Shown here piece after piece: positions 53,134-61,586 of a stretch of 64,000 bases of DNA (the stretch's first letter is position 1; each line of letters starts with the position of its first letter). Below the pieces are notes generated by a model. That model did not search any database, was not told where the DNA came from, and saw only the letters and a program-made list of their open reading frames with translations. Made by a program: the position numbers and the translations under genes. Source of the DNA: Sphingobium abikonense NBRC 16140 (GTDB taxonomy: Bacteria > Pseudomonadota > Alphaproteobacteria > Sphingomonadales > Sphingomonadaceae); assembly GCF_001598335.1 (NCBI RefSeq), contig NZ_BCYT01000014.1:1-64000 (forward strand). The letters run 5' to 3'.

Positions 53134-53153
53134 AAATTGCAGGGCTGCAATTT
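53134..53153. repeat. parS-like palindrome, copy 2
   Basis: AAATTGCAGGGCTGCAATTT, 9-bp perfect arms around GG, 11 bp from the second iteron-like repeat and upstream of parA. Identical to copy 3; copy 1 differs only at the outer pair. Confidence 0.88.
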
Positions 53154-53324
53154 GCTTCTTGTAGTCGCTCTGCGGGGCGTTCCGTCTTGGACTAGAGGTG
53201 GCATGAGCGCAGCCCCCAATGGGGCCAATTGCGATCTAAAGCTCGGCGCGCTTTGTAGGGCATTCGCCATCGTTACTGCGGCCTCGCCACCCCGACCGGG
53301 TGGTTCGTCGCACATTGTTCGATG

Positions 53325-53350
53325 TTGGTTTTGCCTGATGGCAAAGCCAA
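53325..53350. other. 11-bp hairpin between parA and repA
   Basis: TTGGTTTTGCC (53325-53335) and GGCAAAGCCAA (53340-53350) pair with one G-U and a TGAT loop. It could be part of an untranslated regulatory RNA or simply an end structure for the repA transcript; there is no T-run. The remainder of the 52946-53574 gap holds no ORF that I trust. Confidence 0.4.
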
Positions 53351-53552
53351 TCGGTTTGCCTTCATGGAACGATCCTGAACATGAAGCGAAGCAGACGCCG
53401 GCTGCTAGGACAGTGGGGAAGGGCGCTGGCGCGCTAATGTGATCCCCAGAAACGGTCGGTGCCGATCACACCACTGAATGTTTCGAAGAACCGCGCAGAC
53501 TTCCTTGGTAAGACCCGATCCCGATCGGTTACGCCAAATTTTAAAAGCGCCG

Positions 53553-53572
53553 AAATTGCAGGGCTGCAATTT
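53553..53572. repeat. parS-like palindrome, copy 3
   Basis: Same 20-mer as copy 2, located immediately after the repA stop codon (repA ends at 53575 on the minus strand). Confidence 0.88.
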
Positions 53573-53574
53573 GG

Positions 53575-54783
53575 CTATCCGGGACGGCCGCGCCGCGCGA
53601 AGAACGCCTCGCAAAACCCCTTCCAGGATTTCTCCAGTTTGCTACCGGACAGGCTCTCCAGCCGATCGCCCATCGTCTCGCGATAGGCATCAGCGATCAA
53701 GTCGACGTCCCAGCCACCGCCGTGCCGCAGGCCGATCGCTCGCGCCGCTTGCTCAGTCACTCCGAAATGCAGTTTCCCACGCGGGAATCGCGCCCATGGC
53801 TGTGCCGATGTGTCGGGCTCGCTGTCCTTCTTGGTCGACAGTGACGTCGTCACAGCCTTCAGCAGGTGCGTGACCTCAGCGGGATCGGCAGCTTTCTGGT
53901 CGCTGATCGCTACCACCGTTTCTACCGCCTGCTCCCGCCGCGCCTTGCGTCCGGCAGAATGGCGCGCCAGCTCGTCAACAGTGGCGATCTGCGATGGCGC
54001 GCCCTTTGGCGCGAAACGAAATTCGATCTCCACCACGGCGCGCCCCCGACGCACTTCTTCCCACTCCACGGTAAAATGGGCGAGCTGGTCAATCTCCGTT
54101 TTGGCGATCTTCAACACCTTCCGGCGCAACTGCGCGAAATCGCCATATTTATCGGGATCGATGCCCAACGCTGCTCGCAAGCCGACGATATCGACCTTCC
54201 AGACCGGCTGCCGGCGGTGCAGGCGAAGGGCGCCCTCCTCATATAGTTTTAGCGCATAGGCAGAGCGGAACCCCAGCACTGCCTGCCGGTTCATGACCGC
54301 ATAGGTTTCCGATTCCTGGATCAATCGCCGGGCATCGGGCGTGAACTGCCATTCGATCCAGCCGGTCTCCTTGTCGCCATCCTCCACTTCTTCCCAGGAT
54401 GCCTGGATCAGGTTGAACCGCTTGGTTGCGCGCTTGCCCCGCCAGCTCTTGTCATCCTCCGCAAACAAGGTGCGATGCAGTTCCTCCAGCATATCGACGA
54501 TCCGCTCATTGCCTTTATGGCCGCGCCGGATATCGGCCTTGCGCATGCGGTGGGGAATGTCGCGCCATGCATCGCCTCCCGCGGTCAGGATCATTAGTGC
54601 CAGCAAGCGCGAGGCGGTCAGGCTGAGCGACTGGCCTTTGACGAACCGCACTTCCACCAGGCGACCTGGTTTGACGAACTCATCGCTACCCTTGCGCGCG
54701 AGCGCGGTTGCGACCCGCATGGATCGCGGCGTCGCCGCCTGTTCGTCATCTTCCCCTTGCTCGGCTCTGGCAGAATCGGTCAT
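53575..54783 (-). CDS. repA: plasmid replication initiator, RepA/RepB (Rep_3) type
   Basis: 402 residues from ATG 54783. The body has the paired winged-helix layout of iteron-binding initiators: RLLALMILTAGGDAW early, then GFRSAYALKLYEEGALRLHR, the most recognisable Rep_3 segment, and IVGLRAALGIDPDKYGDFAQ. The C-terminal 150 residues are a variable tail. RepA would bind the 22-bp iterons just upstream and open the origin. With ParAB and parS-like sites it forms a complete low-copy replicon core. A single iteron (54863-54878) near its start suggests autorepression. Confidence 0.92.
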   Translation of the reverse strand: MTDSARAEQGEDDEQAATPRSMRVATALARKGSDEFVKPGRLVEVRFVKGQSLSLTASRLLALMILTAGGDAWRDIPHRMRKADIRRGHKGNERIVDMLEELHRTLFAEDDKSWRGKRATKRFNLIQASWEEVEDGDKETGWIEWQFTPDARRLIQESETYAVMNRQAVLGFRSAYALKLYEEGALRLHRRQPVWKVDIVGLRAALGIDPDKYGDFAQLRRKVLKIAKTEIDQLAHFTVEWEEVRRGRAVVEIEFRFAPKGAPSQIATVDELARHSAGRKARREQAVETVVAISDQKAADPAEVTHLLKAVTTSLSTKKDSEPDTSAQPWARFPRGKLHFGVTEQAARAIGLRHGGGWDVDLIADAYRETMGDRLESLSGSKLEKSWKGFCEAFFARRGRPG

Positions 54784-54862
54784 GGCACACCCCGGTGAGG
54801 CGATAAAAATGCCTGTCCTGCCGTGGCGCGTCAAGTCAGGACAGGATGGCTACCGCCCGCTG

Positions 54863-54878
54863 CCCCCATGAGGTCAGG
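54863..54878 (-). repeat. single iteron upstream of repA
   Basis: CCCCCATGAGGTCAGG matches the iteron core and lies 80 bp before the repA start; probably an operator for RepA autorepression. Confidence 0.7.
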
Positions 54879-54993
54879 ATGGAATTACGGTGAATCATCC
54901 GAACAAGGCTTGCAGCTCCGCGAGTCGCGTTGATTGGGAATCCCAACCACAATCTCGCCCCGATTACCGCTGCAAAGTAAGATCACGCTTCGG

Positions 54994-55095
54994 CCCCCAG
55001 CAGGTCAGGATAGGCCCCAACAGGACAGGAACCGTCCCCCAGAAGGTCAGCCTAAAGCCCCCGCCAAGACAGGGATTCGCCCCCATCGGGTCAGG
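54994..55095 (-). repeat. iteron array (candidate origin of replication)
   Basis: Five tandem repeats begin at 54994, 55014, 55036, 55058 and 55080, i.e. a period of 20-22 bp. The core is CCCCCANNAGGTCAGG: copies 1 and 5 are close matches (CCCCCAGCAGGTCAGG, CCCCCATCGGGTCAGG) and 2-4 are more degenerate. Placement directly upstream of repA is that of iteron-controlled origins. The AT-rich stretch after the array (about 55105-55165) could be the melting region. No other gene lies in 54784-55246. Confidence 0.85.
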
Positions 55096-55246
55096 ATCAC
55101 TTCGAATCCTGCAATAAAAAGAGAAGCTTGCTGCGCCCGAATCTTAGAATCCCTTGAATCGGAGAATCCCCCGCCGCTGCCGCGCCGGGCGTCTTCAACA
55201 GAGTATGTCTTCATCATCCCATTCCAGCGGATCGCCTAGTATTACG

Positions 55247-56200
55247 TCAATCCCAGGCCATGGGTTCCGACAGCTCAAACGGGTTGTCGCTTTTGCGCGG
55301 GACCTCCGAAGGCGGCGCTACCGGGATCGAATAATGACGATAGCTGGCTTGGCCGGTGCGTTCGACCAGCAGTCCTGCATCACTTGCGATGGTCAGCAAT
55401 TTGATCGCGCCGGCGCTGGTCAGGCCCAATTGCCTCGCGGCCATCGCGCTCGTGACATAGGGCCGCACCATCGCGAGGTGCAGCAGTTCGCCCAACCGGC
55501 CGGGGCGCCGCCTTGACTCCAAAAAATGCCGCGCGCGTCCGGCAAAGCCGCGCAAGCGCTGTTCCATATCCAGCAACATGCCCGCGCCGCTCCGAATGGC
55601 GTCGAGCCAAAGCGCCTCCAGTTCCTCGCCTCGCGCCACGCGCCATCCACTCTGCTGCCTGTCCAGACCCATGGCGACCAGCCCACCTTGCGACCCATCC
55701 CAGCGCCCCGGTCCCCAGCGATCGCCAATCAGCACGCTGGCGGCCAGGTCGCTCTGGCCAAGCGGAGCATGCAGGCGCCAGGATGCCCCCAGATGCGCGC
55801 CGCCGGTCAGGGGAGGGGAGGTTCGCCAGCCCTCTATTGCGCGCTGCCATGATTCCACACGGGCGACTCTGTCACCGAAGTCCGCCGCGCCGCCGTCGAC
55901 GCCAAGCCAGTCCAGCACGGCCGCAGCATCCCCGGTCATCGCATCAAGGCTGATCGCTGTTCCGACCAACCGTCGCCCAATGCTGAGATCGAAAACCGAC
56001 GTCTTCACTACGCGTCGGCCGTCGACCTCAATATCGTGATCGCTCAACGGCGCCATATCGATGGCCGCCAATGCCTGCCGTTCGGCAATCTGTGCGCGGA
56101 CGCGAAAGGCCGCGCGCACCGGGCTAAGCCGCATCCGCTCCTCCAGACGCCCCAATGCCTCTTGTCCACGAGCGTAGGTAAGACCAGGATCTTCCTTCAA
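55247..56200 (-). CDS. DUF1612-like helix-turn-helix protein of plasmid modules
   Basis: 317 residues starting from TTG 56200; no ATG is available because an in-frame stop lies eight codons upstream, so the N-terminus may be trimmed relative to relatives. The opening LTYARGQEALGRLEERMRLSPVRA is the family signature, and a C-terminal HTH (YVTSAMAARQLGLTSAGAIKLLTIA) supports DNA binding. Relatives are found next to replication genes on rhizobial and sphingomonad plasmids; the function is unknown. The 178-bp gap to tesA (56201-56378) is notably AT-rich and holds no gene. Confidence 0.82.
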   Translation of the reverse strand: MKEDPGLTYARGQEALGRLEERMRLSPVRAAFRVRAQIAERQALAAIDMAPLSDHDIEVDGRRVVKTSVFDLSIGRRLVGTAISLDAMTGDAAAVLDWLGVDGGAADFGDRVARVESWQRAIEGWRTSPPLTGGAHLGASWRLHAPLGQSDLAASVLIGDRWGPGRWDGSQGGLVAMGLDRQQSGWRVARGEELEALWLDAIRSGAGMLLDMEQRLRGFAGRARHFLESRRRPGRLGELLHLAMVRPYVTSAMAARQLGLTSAGAIKLLTIASDAGLLVERTGQASYRHYSIPVAPPSEVPRKSDNPFELSEPMAWD

Positions 56201-56378
56201 AACCAGCCTCGGACCATATCTTTAATGCTACCTAAAATTACACCATTTCCTAGACAGATAGATGACATAATTTAACAATAAGCACTTTATAGAAAGTCTG
56301 CTTGATAGTCCATCGGCTGTCGGCAGTCTCGGCCCTCGCTTCCTCCCATTTCTGTTATTTCGATCGAGAAAAGCAGCT

Positions 56379-57095
56379 TCAATCGGCCGAAGCAGGCTCC
56401 AGCGCGCGTGCCACCAGCGGCGCCAGCCTGCTGGCGATCACGGTCACGCCACGGGCATTGGGATGGATGCCGTCTGCCAGCAGCAATGTCCGGTCGCCCA
56501 GAATCCCGTCCAACATGAAGGGGTAGAGCGCCGCGTTATATTTGCGCGCCAGGTCGGGAAAGATCGGGTTGAACGCGGCGGCATATTGCGCCCCCATATT
56601 GGGTGAGGCCAACATGCCCGTAAGCATCACCTTGATCCCGCGCGCCTTGGCTTCACGCAATATCGCGTCCAGATTGTCGCGCGTGTCCTGCGGCGACAAT
56701 CCCCGCAGCATGTCGTTGCCGCCCAGTCCTACCAGCATCAGGTCCGGCGTGCGCGGCAATCCGTCCAGCGTGAAGGCCAGCCGCGCGCGCCCCGCCGCGG
56801 TGGTGTCACCCGACACCCCGGCATTCACCACCCGCGCCTGGATGCCGCGCTCGGCCAGCGCATGTTCCAGCACAGGCGCCAAGCCCTGGCCCTGGTCCAG
56901 ATTATAGCCCGCATAGAGACTGTCGCCGAATGCGACGACCAGCTTGCGGTCGGCGGCTGGGGTCGCATCCGCTGGCGGCTGCGCCTTTTGCAACTGTTCC
57001 GTCGCGGGGGGAGGGGGCGGGGCATCGCGCGAACAGCCCGTCGTCAGATGGACAATCAGCGCCAAAGACCCATATTGCGTCAACCTGCCCGCCAA
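56379..57095 (-). CDS. tesA: arylesterase/lysophospholipase, SGNH family (TesA-like)
   Basis: 238 residues. The only plausible start is TTG 57095, supported by AAGGGA about 8 nt upstream and an in-frame stop just beyond. The signal ends in LTTGC, so a lipoprotein is predicted. SGNH blocks are intact: FGDSLYAGY (Ser nucleophile), VNAGVSGDTT, GLGGNDML and DGIHPNARG (Asp-His). It hydrolyses acyl or aryl esters in the periplasm. Its start is 14 bp from the divergent ABC ATPase start, as in the conserved tesA/ybbA-ybbP arrangement. Confidence 0.94.
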   Translation of the reverse strand: MAGRLTQYGSLALIVHLTTGCSRDAPPPPPATEQLQKAQPPADATPAADRKLVVAFGDSLYAGYNLDQGQGLAPVLEHALAERGIQARVVNAGVSGDTTAAGRARLAFTLDGLPRTPDLMLVGLGGNDMLRGLSPQDTRDNLDAILREAKARGIKVMLTGMLASPNMGAQYAAAFNPIFPDLARKYNAALYPFMLDGILGDRTLLLADGIHPNARGVTVIASRLAPLVARALEPASAD

Positions 57096-57109
57096 GGACC
57101 ATTCCCTTC

Positions 57110-57811
57110 ATGCATTCGCCAAGTGATCCTGCAACTATCGCCATATGCGCGCGCAATGTCACGCTGCAGCTGGGAACCCGTGAGGCCCCGGTTACGATCC
57201 TCAAGGGGATCGACCTGAAGGTGCTGCGCGGGCAAAGCGTCGCTATCCTGGGCGCGTCCGGCTCTGGGAAAAGTTCGCTGATGGCGGTGCTGACGGGGCT
57301 GGAACGCGCGAGCGGCGGCACGGTGAACATTGGTGGCGTCGATTTCGGCGCCTTGGGGGAAGATGAACTGGCGCGCGCGCGGCGCGGGCGGATTGGCATT
57401 ATCCTCCAATCCTTTCATCTGCTTCCCACCATGACCGCGCTGGAAAATGTCGCGGTCCCTCTCGAACTGGCGGGGCAGGCGGACGCCTTTGCCCTCGCGG
57501 CGGACGAATTGCGCGCGGTGGGCCTTGGCCACCGGCTGGATCATTATCCCGCGCAATTGTCGGGCGGGGAGCAGCAGCGCGTTGCCATCGCGCGCGCGGT
57601 GGCGCCGCGCCCCACCTTGCTCTTTGCCGACGAGCCCACGGGCAATCTGGATGCCGCGACCGGGGCGGCGATCATGGACCTGTTGTTCGAACGGCAGGCG
57701 GCAGCCGGCGCGACATTGCTCATCATCACGCATGACGCCGCACTGGCGCAACGCTGCGAGCGCATCATCGAAATGCGGGACGGGCATATTCTGTCGGATC
57801 AGATGGCGTGA
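57110..57811 (+). CDS. ybbA: ABC transporter ATPase, YbbA/LolD type
   Basis: 233 residues from ATG 57110. Walker A GASGSGKSS (48-56), signature LSGGEQQRVAIARAV, Walker B LLFADEPTGNLD and switch His ITHDAALA are those of the LolD/MacB branch. It couples to the FtsX-like permease that follows with a 4-bp overlap. The E. coli counterparts ybbA-ybbP also stand divergent to tesA; a role in envelope lipid or lipoprotein handling is suspected but unproven. Confidence 0.94.
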   Translation: MHSPSDPATIAICARNVTLQLGTREAPVTILKGIDLKVLRGQSVAILGASGSGKSSLMAVLTGLERASGGTVNIGGVDFGALGEDELARARRGRIGIILQSFHLLPTMTALENVAVPLELAGQADAFALAADELRAVGLGHRLDHYPAQLSGGEQQRVAIARAVAPRPTLLFADEPTGNLDAATGAAIMDLLFERQAAAGATLLIITHDAALAQRCERIIEMRDGHILSDQMA

Positions 57812-60330
57812 GCCGGCTCGACTGGCGCGCAGCATGGCGCATTGCCCGTCGCGACCTGCATCTGCGGTTTCGCGGCCTGCGCCTCCTCTTCCTCTGCCTG
57901 TTCCTGGGCGTGGCGACGCTGGCCGCGATCGGCAGCCTGACCAGCGCGATCACGCAGGAACTGCGCGACCGGGGTCGGCTGATCCTGGGCGGCGATATCG
58001 AAATCGGCATGACCCAGCGCGAAGCCGGCCTGGGCGACATAGAGGCCTTTCGGCAGCTCGGAACGCTCAGCCAGACCATCCGCATGCGCGCCATGGCGCA
58101 GCGCGTGGGGCAGGGGAGGGGGGATGCGCCGCCCGCCATTCTGACCGAGCTCAAGGGCGTCGATGCCGCCTATCCGCTTTACGGCGCGCTGACCCTGGAA
58201 CATGGGCCCTGTCGTCCGCTTGATGCCGGCGATATCCTGATCGGCGACGCCCTCGCCGAACGGCTGGGCATCGGTCGTGGGGCAAAGCTGCGCTATGGAG
58301 ATGCGCAGTTCATTGTCCGGGACATCATCAAGGACGAACCCGACCGGCTGGGGGAGGGCTTCACCCTGGGGCCGGTGGCGATCGCCTCCCTGTCCGGGCT
58401 TCGCCGCACCGGGCTGATCCAGCCCGGCAGTCTTTATTCCACCAAATATCGCATTCGGCTCGATCCGCGCTATGACGCGGCGACCGTGCGCCGGGACTGG
58501 GAAAAGGCGCGCGCGGGCGAAGGTTGGACGTTCAAGGATCGCGATCGCGCCGCGCCCGGCGCCAATCGCTTCATCGACCGGATGGGACAATTTCTGTCGC
58601 TGATCGGCCTCGCCGCCCTGGTCATCGCTGGCATCGGCGTCAGCAATGGCGTGGCGTCCTATCTGGCGGGAAAGCGCAACGGCATTGCAACGCTCAAGGC
58701 GCTGGGCGCCAGCGCGGCGGATATTGCGCGCATCTACCGATTGCAGGTGGGGGCCGTCGCGCTGCTGGGCATTGCCGCGGGCCTGCTTGTGGGCGTTGCG
58801 CTGCCGCCGCTGGTGGTGGCGCTTGCAGGCGATGTGCTGCCGGTCAGCCCCGGCTTTCGCCTGTTTCCGCTGCCGCTGGCGACCAGTGCGCTCTACGGCC
58901 TGCTTATCGCTTTTCTCTTCACCTTTCCGCCGCTGGCGCGCGCGCGGACCCAACCTGCGGCGGCCTTGTTCCGGGGCGTGATCGAAAACCGGTCGGGCCT
59001 TGACCGGCGCAGCCTCGCCGCCATGGCGGTCGCTGGCCTTCTGCTCCTGGCGTTGGCGCTGGGAACGGCGGGCGATCCGCTCTTTTCCGCCGCCGTTCTC
59101 GGCGCGGTCGGGGCGGTCCTGCTCCTGCTGCTTGGCATCGGCATCGCCGTGCGCCGGATCGCCCGGCGACTGCCCCGGCCGCGCCGTCCCTGGCTGCGGC
59201 TGGCGCTCGCCAATCTGCACCGGCCCGGGGCGCAAACGGCCGCGCTGATCGTCGCGCTTGGCCTCGCCCTGACCCTGTTCGTGACGCTTGCCGGGATCGA
59301 AACCAGCCTGAACGCCGAAATCCGGCAGGTTGTGCCTAAAAAGGCGCCGGCGCAAATCGTACTCGACATTCCCGCGCCGCAGCAGCAGCGCTTCCGCGCC
59401 ATTGCCCTGGCGCAAGCTCCCGAAGCGCAACTCAACATCGTCCCCGTCCTGCGCGGCACCATTACCGGCTATGGCGACACGCGCGTCGTCGATCTGGTGC
59501 AATTGCCCGAGGGCGCATGGTTCCTGCGCGGCGAACGCGGCGTCACCTATAGCGCGCGCCTGCCCGAAGGCAGCGATCTGGTCGCCGGCGCATGGTGGCC
59601 CGCCGATTATCGCGGCCCGCCACTCGTCTCGCTCGATGCGGAAGCCGCCCGGACGCTCGGCATTGGCGTGGGCGACAGCCTGACCGTCTCGATCCTGGGA
59701 CGCGAGATCACAGCGCGCATCGCTTCGCTGCGCAAGGTCAACTGGGACACGATGGGCTTCAACTATGTGCTCGTCTTTTCGCCCGTCACCTTGCAGTCCG
59801 CGCCGCACAGCGTTGCCGCCACCATCACCATGGACCCGCGCCATGATGCCGCCATGACCCGCGCGCTGCTGGCGGCCTTCCCCGGCGTGTCGGTGATCGC
59901 CGTGGGCGATGTCATTGATCAGGTCGGCACTATCCTGACGCAAATGTCGCGCGCCATCTTGGTCGCGGCTTCGGTCGCGATACTGGCGGGAATCGCGGTG
60001 CTGGTGGGCGCCATCGCCGCCGCCCGCCAGTCGCGCAGCTATGACAGCGTCATCCTCAAGACGCTGGGGGCGACGCGGCTGCAACTGCTGGGCGGGCAGG
60101 CGCTGGAATATGGCCTGCTCTCGCTGCTGCTGGCTATCGTTGCATTGGCGCTTGGCAGCGCGGCGGCCTGGTTCGTGATCGTTCAGGTCTTCGACTTTAC
60201 CTGGTCGCCCGACTGGGCGGTCATGCTCGGCACGCTGGCGGGCGGAGCCTTGCTGACGCTGGGCATCGGCCTTGCCGGCGCGCTGCCATTGCTGTCGGTG
60301 CGCCCCGCCCGCGCCCTGCGACAGGTCTGA
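57808..60330 (+). CDS. ybbP: ABC permease with two FtsX domains (YbbP type)
   Basis: 840 residues starting at GTG 57808 in overlap with the ATPase. One N-terminal helix (LRLLFLCLFLGVATLAAIGSL), a large periplasmic domain, a first FtsX block of helices (QFLSLIGLAALVIAGIGVSNG), a second periplasmic domain and a C-terminal FtsX block (ATRLQLLGGQALEYGLLSLLL). This double-FtsX layout matches YbbP, whose substrate is unknown. Confidence 0.93.
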   Translation: MSRLDWRAAWRIARRDLHLRFRGLRLLFLCLFLGVATLAAIGSLTSAITQELRDRGRLILGGDIEIGMTQREAGLGDIEAFRQLGTLSQTIRMRAMAQRVGQGRGDAPPAILTELKGVDAAYPLYGALTLEHGPCRPLDAGDILIGDALAERLGIGRGAKLRYGDAQFIVRDIIKDEPDRLGEGFTLGPVAIASLSGLRRTGLIQPGSLYSTKYRIRLDPRYDAATVRRDWEKARAGEGWTFKDRDRAAPGANRFIDRMGQFLSLIGLAALVIAGIGVSNGVASYLAGKRNGIATLKALGASAADIARIYRLQVGAVALLGIAAGLLVGVALPPLVVALAGDVLPVSPGFRLFPLPLATSALYGLLIAFLFTFPPLARARTQPAAALFRGVIENRSGLDRRSLAAMAVAGLLLLALALGTAGDPLFSAAVLGAVGAVLLLLLGIGIAVRRIARRLPRPRRPWLRLALANLHRPGAQTAALIVALGLALTLFVTLAGIETSLNAEIRQVVPKKAPAQIVLDIPAPQQQRFRAIALAQAPEAQLNIVPVLRGTITGYGDTRVVDLVQLPEGAWFLRGERGVTYSARLPEGSDLVAGAWWPADYRGPPLVSLDAEAARTLGIGVGDSLTVSILGREITARIASLRKVNWDTMGFNYVLVFSPVTLQSAPHSVAATITMDPRHDAAMTRALLAAFPGVSVIAVGDVIDQVGTILTQMSRAILVAASVAILAGIAVLVGAIAAARQSRSYDSVILKTLGATRLQLLGGQALEYGLLSLLLAIVALALGSAAAWFVIVQVFDFTWSPDWAVMLGTLAGGALLTLGIGLAGALPLLSVRPARALRQV

Positions 60331-60414
60331 CCGGGGGAGGGGGAAGCCGCGGCGCTCCCAAAACTGCGCTCTTTTCTGCAACGCCCTGCTGAAAGGTTGC
60401 TGCCCGTCGCGTGC

Positions 60415-60870
60415 CTATTTCACCTTGGCGAGCGCCGCTGTCATCCGCTTGGCGGCGAAGGGGGGCAGCTTCACGGCCTTGGCGGCGGCGATATCGGCTG
60501 GCGTAACCTTGCCCACCTGGACCAGGGCGACCATGCCCATCGAATAATGCGGCATGCATTTGATGCCATAAAGGCCGGGCTTGGTGACGGTCATCGTCAC
60601 TTCCTTGTTCATGGCCCCCTTCATCGGCGTCGCGCCGGCGGGCAACATATTGGCCATGGTCTCGGCGTTATGGCTGGGATTGGTCGGCATAAATCGGATT
60701 TTGTCGCCGGGCGCGGCTTTGACGAAGGACGGTTCGAAAACCATCGCCCCCTCCGCGCCCTGGTTCTTCATGTGGACGATGATCTCCTTGGCGGCTGCGG
60801 GCAGGGGCGACAGCAACAGCATGGCGACCGACAGGCGAAGAATGACGGGACGGATCAAGGCTCTCTCCAT
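60415..60870 (-). CDS. pseudoazurin (type 1 blue copper protein)
   Basis: 151 residues from ATG 60870 with a signal peptide ending PAAA. The copper ligands are all visible: His67 (NPSHNAE), Cys105, His108 and Met113 (GIKCMPHYSMGM). Pseudoazurins shuttle electrons in the periplasm. Together with the quinoprotein-associated genes that follow it may accept electrons from a PQQ dehydrogenase or the bound cytochrome, or serve denitrification enzymes, which are not in the window. Confidence 0.95.
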   Translation of the reverse strand: MERALIRPVILRLSVAMLLLSPLPAAAKEIIVHMKNQGAEGAMVFEPSFVKAAPGDKIRFMPTNPSHNAETMANMLPAGATPMKGAMNKEVTMTVTKPGLYGIKCMPHYSMGMVALVQVGKVTPADIAAAKAVKLPPFAAKRMTAALAKVK

Positions 60871-60981
60871 TGGATGGCTCGGCGTAGGTCGCCGGATTGC
60901 CCATGAAAATGCGGGTTTTCCCTGACCCCGCGCAATGGGCCATTGGTCCAAGGCCCCTGTTCAGGCTCCATGCATCGGCCG

Positions 60982-61500
60982 TCATTCGGGGCGATTGCGT
61001 TCCGGACGGACCGGCTCCAGTCGCAAGCCCAGGTCGCGCCAGCCATCGCTCCCTTCCGCCAGCCACCAGACAGGCCGATAGCCCGCGCGATGCAGCCGTC
61101 GCGCCGCATTCCAGCTCATCCAGCAATCGGCGAGGCAAAAGACGATCACCGGCATATCGGCGCGCCCTGCGGTCAGCCGCGTCACGCCGCCGATCAGCCA
61201 TCGTTCGACGGCCGGATCAATGCCTCCCCTGCCGCTTTCGGGGAACCAGTGCGCTCCCGGGATCGTCATTCGCTCCGGCTTCATCGCCGCACCGGAATCG
61301 ACCGGCGTCACGTCGATGAACAGGGCATCGACACCCGGCCGCAACATCGCTGCGGCTTCGGGTGCGATCCGGGTAACGCCTTCGGGCGCACGCCGCGTCG
61401 GTGCGCGATAATGGGCGATCCGATATCCCGCGCTGTCGAACGCGGACGCCTCGACCCCCGTTGGCACTGCGAGCGACAGCATCATCCACGCGACCCCCAT
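60982..61500 (-). CDS. PQQ-dependent catabolism-associated rhodanese-like protein
   Basis: 172 residues from ATG 61500, preceded by an excellent AAGGAGGT site. A signal peptide (AWMMLSLAVPTGVEA) directs it to the periplasm. The rhodanese-like domain holds the family motif CLADCWMSWNAARRL (Cys122, Cys126, Trp127), known from proteins clustered with PQQ-dependent alcohol dehydrogenases. Its exact reaction is not known. It is divergent from the SoxYZ-like and hydrolase genes of the same theme. Confidence 0.92.
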   Translation of the reverse strand: MGVAWMMLSLAVPTGVEASAFDSAGYRIAHYRAPTRRAPEGVTRIAPEAAAMLRPGVDALFIDVTPVDSGAAMKPERMTIPGAHWFPESGRGGIDPAVERWLIGGVTRLTAGRADMPVIVFCLADCWMSWNAARRLHRAGYRPVWWLAEGSDGWRDLGLRLEPVRPERNRPE

Positions 61501-61586
61501 CGCCACCTCCTTCCGCGCCCTCGACCCAAGGTGCAATGGTATCGCAAAGCGGCCTGCCTTACCTCCTGCACTTAGGGAGAAGGGAC

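Noticed and set aside
53202..53442. small plus-strand ORFs between parA and repA
   Set aside because: No ribosome binding site, composition unlike coding DNA, and the region is dense in iterons and palindromes.
54811..54850. additional iterons (TCAGGACAGGATGG region)
   Set aside because: Only the AGGTCAGG half is partly matched and the C-run is missing, so it was not counted.
57799..60381. 860-residue ORF on the minus strand
   Set aside because: It lies opposite the ABC permease gene. Its translation is rich in Arg, Gln and His with no domain pattern, as expected of an antisense frame in GC-rich DNA.
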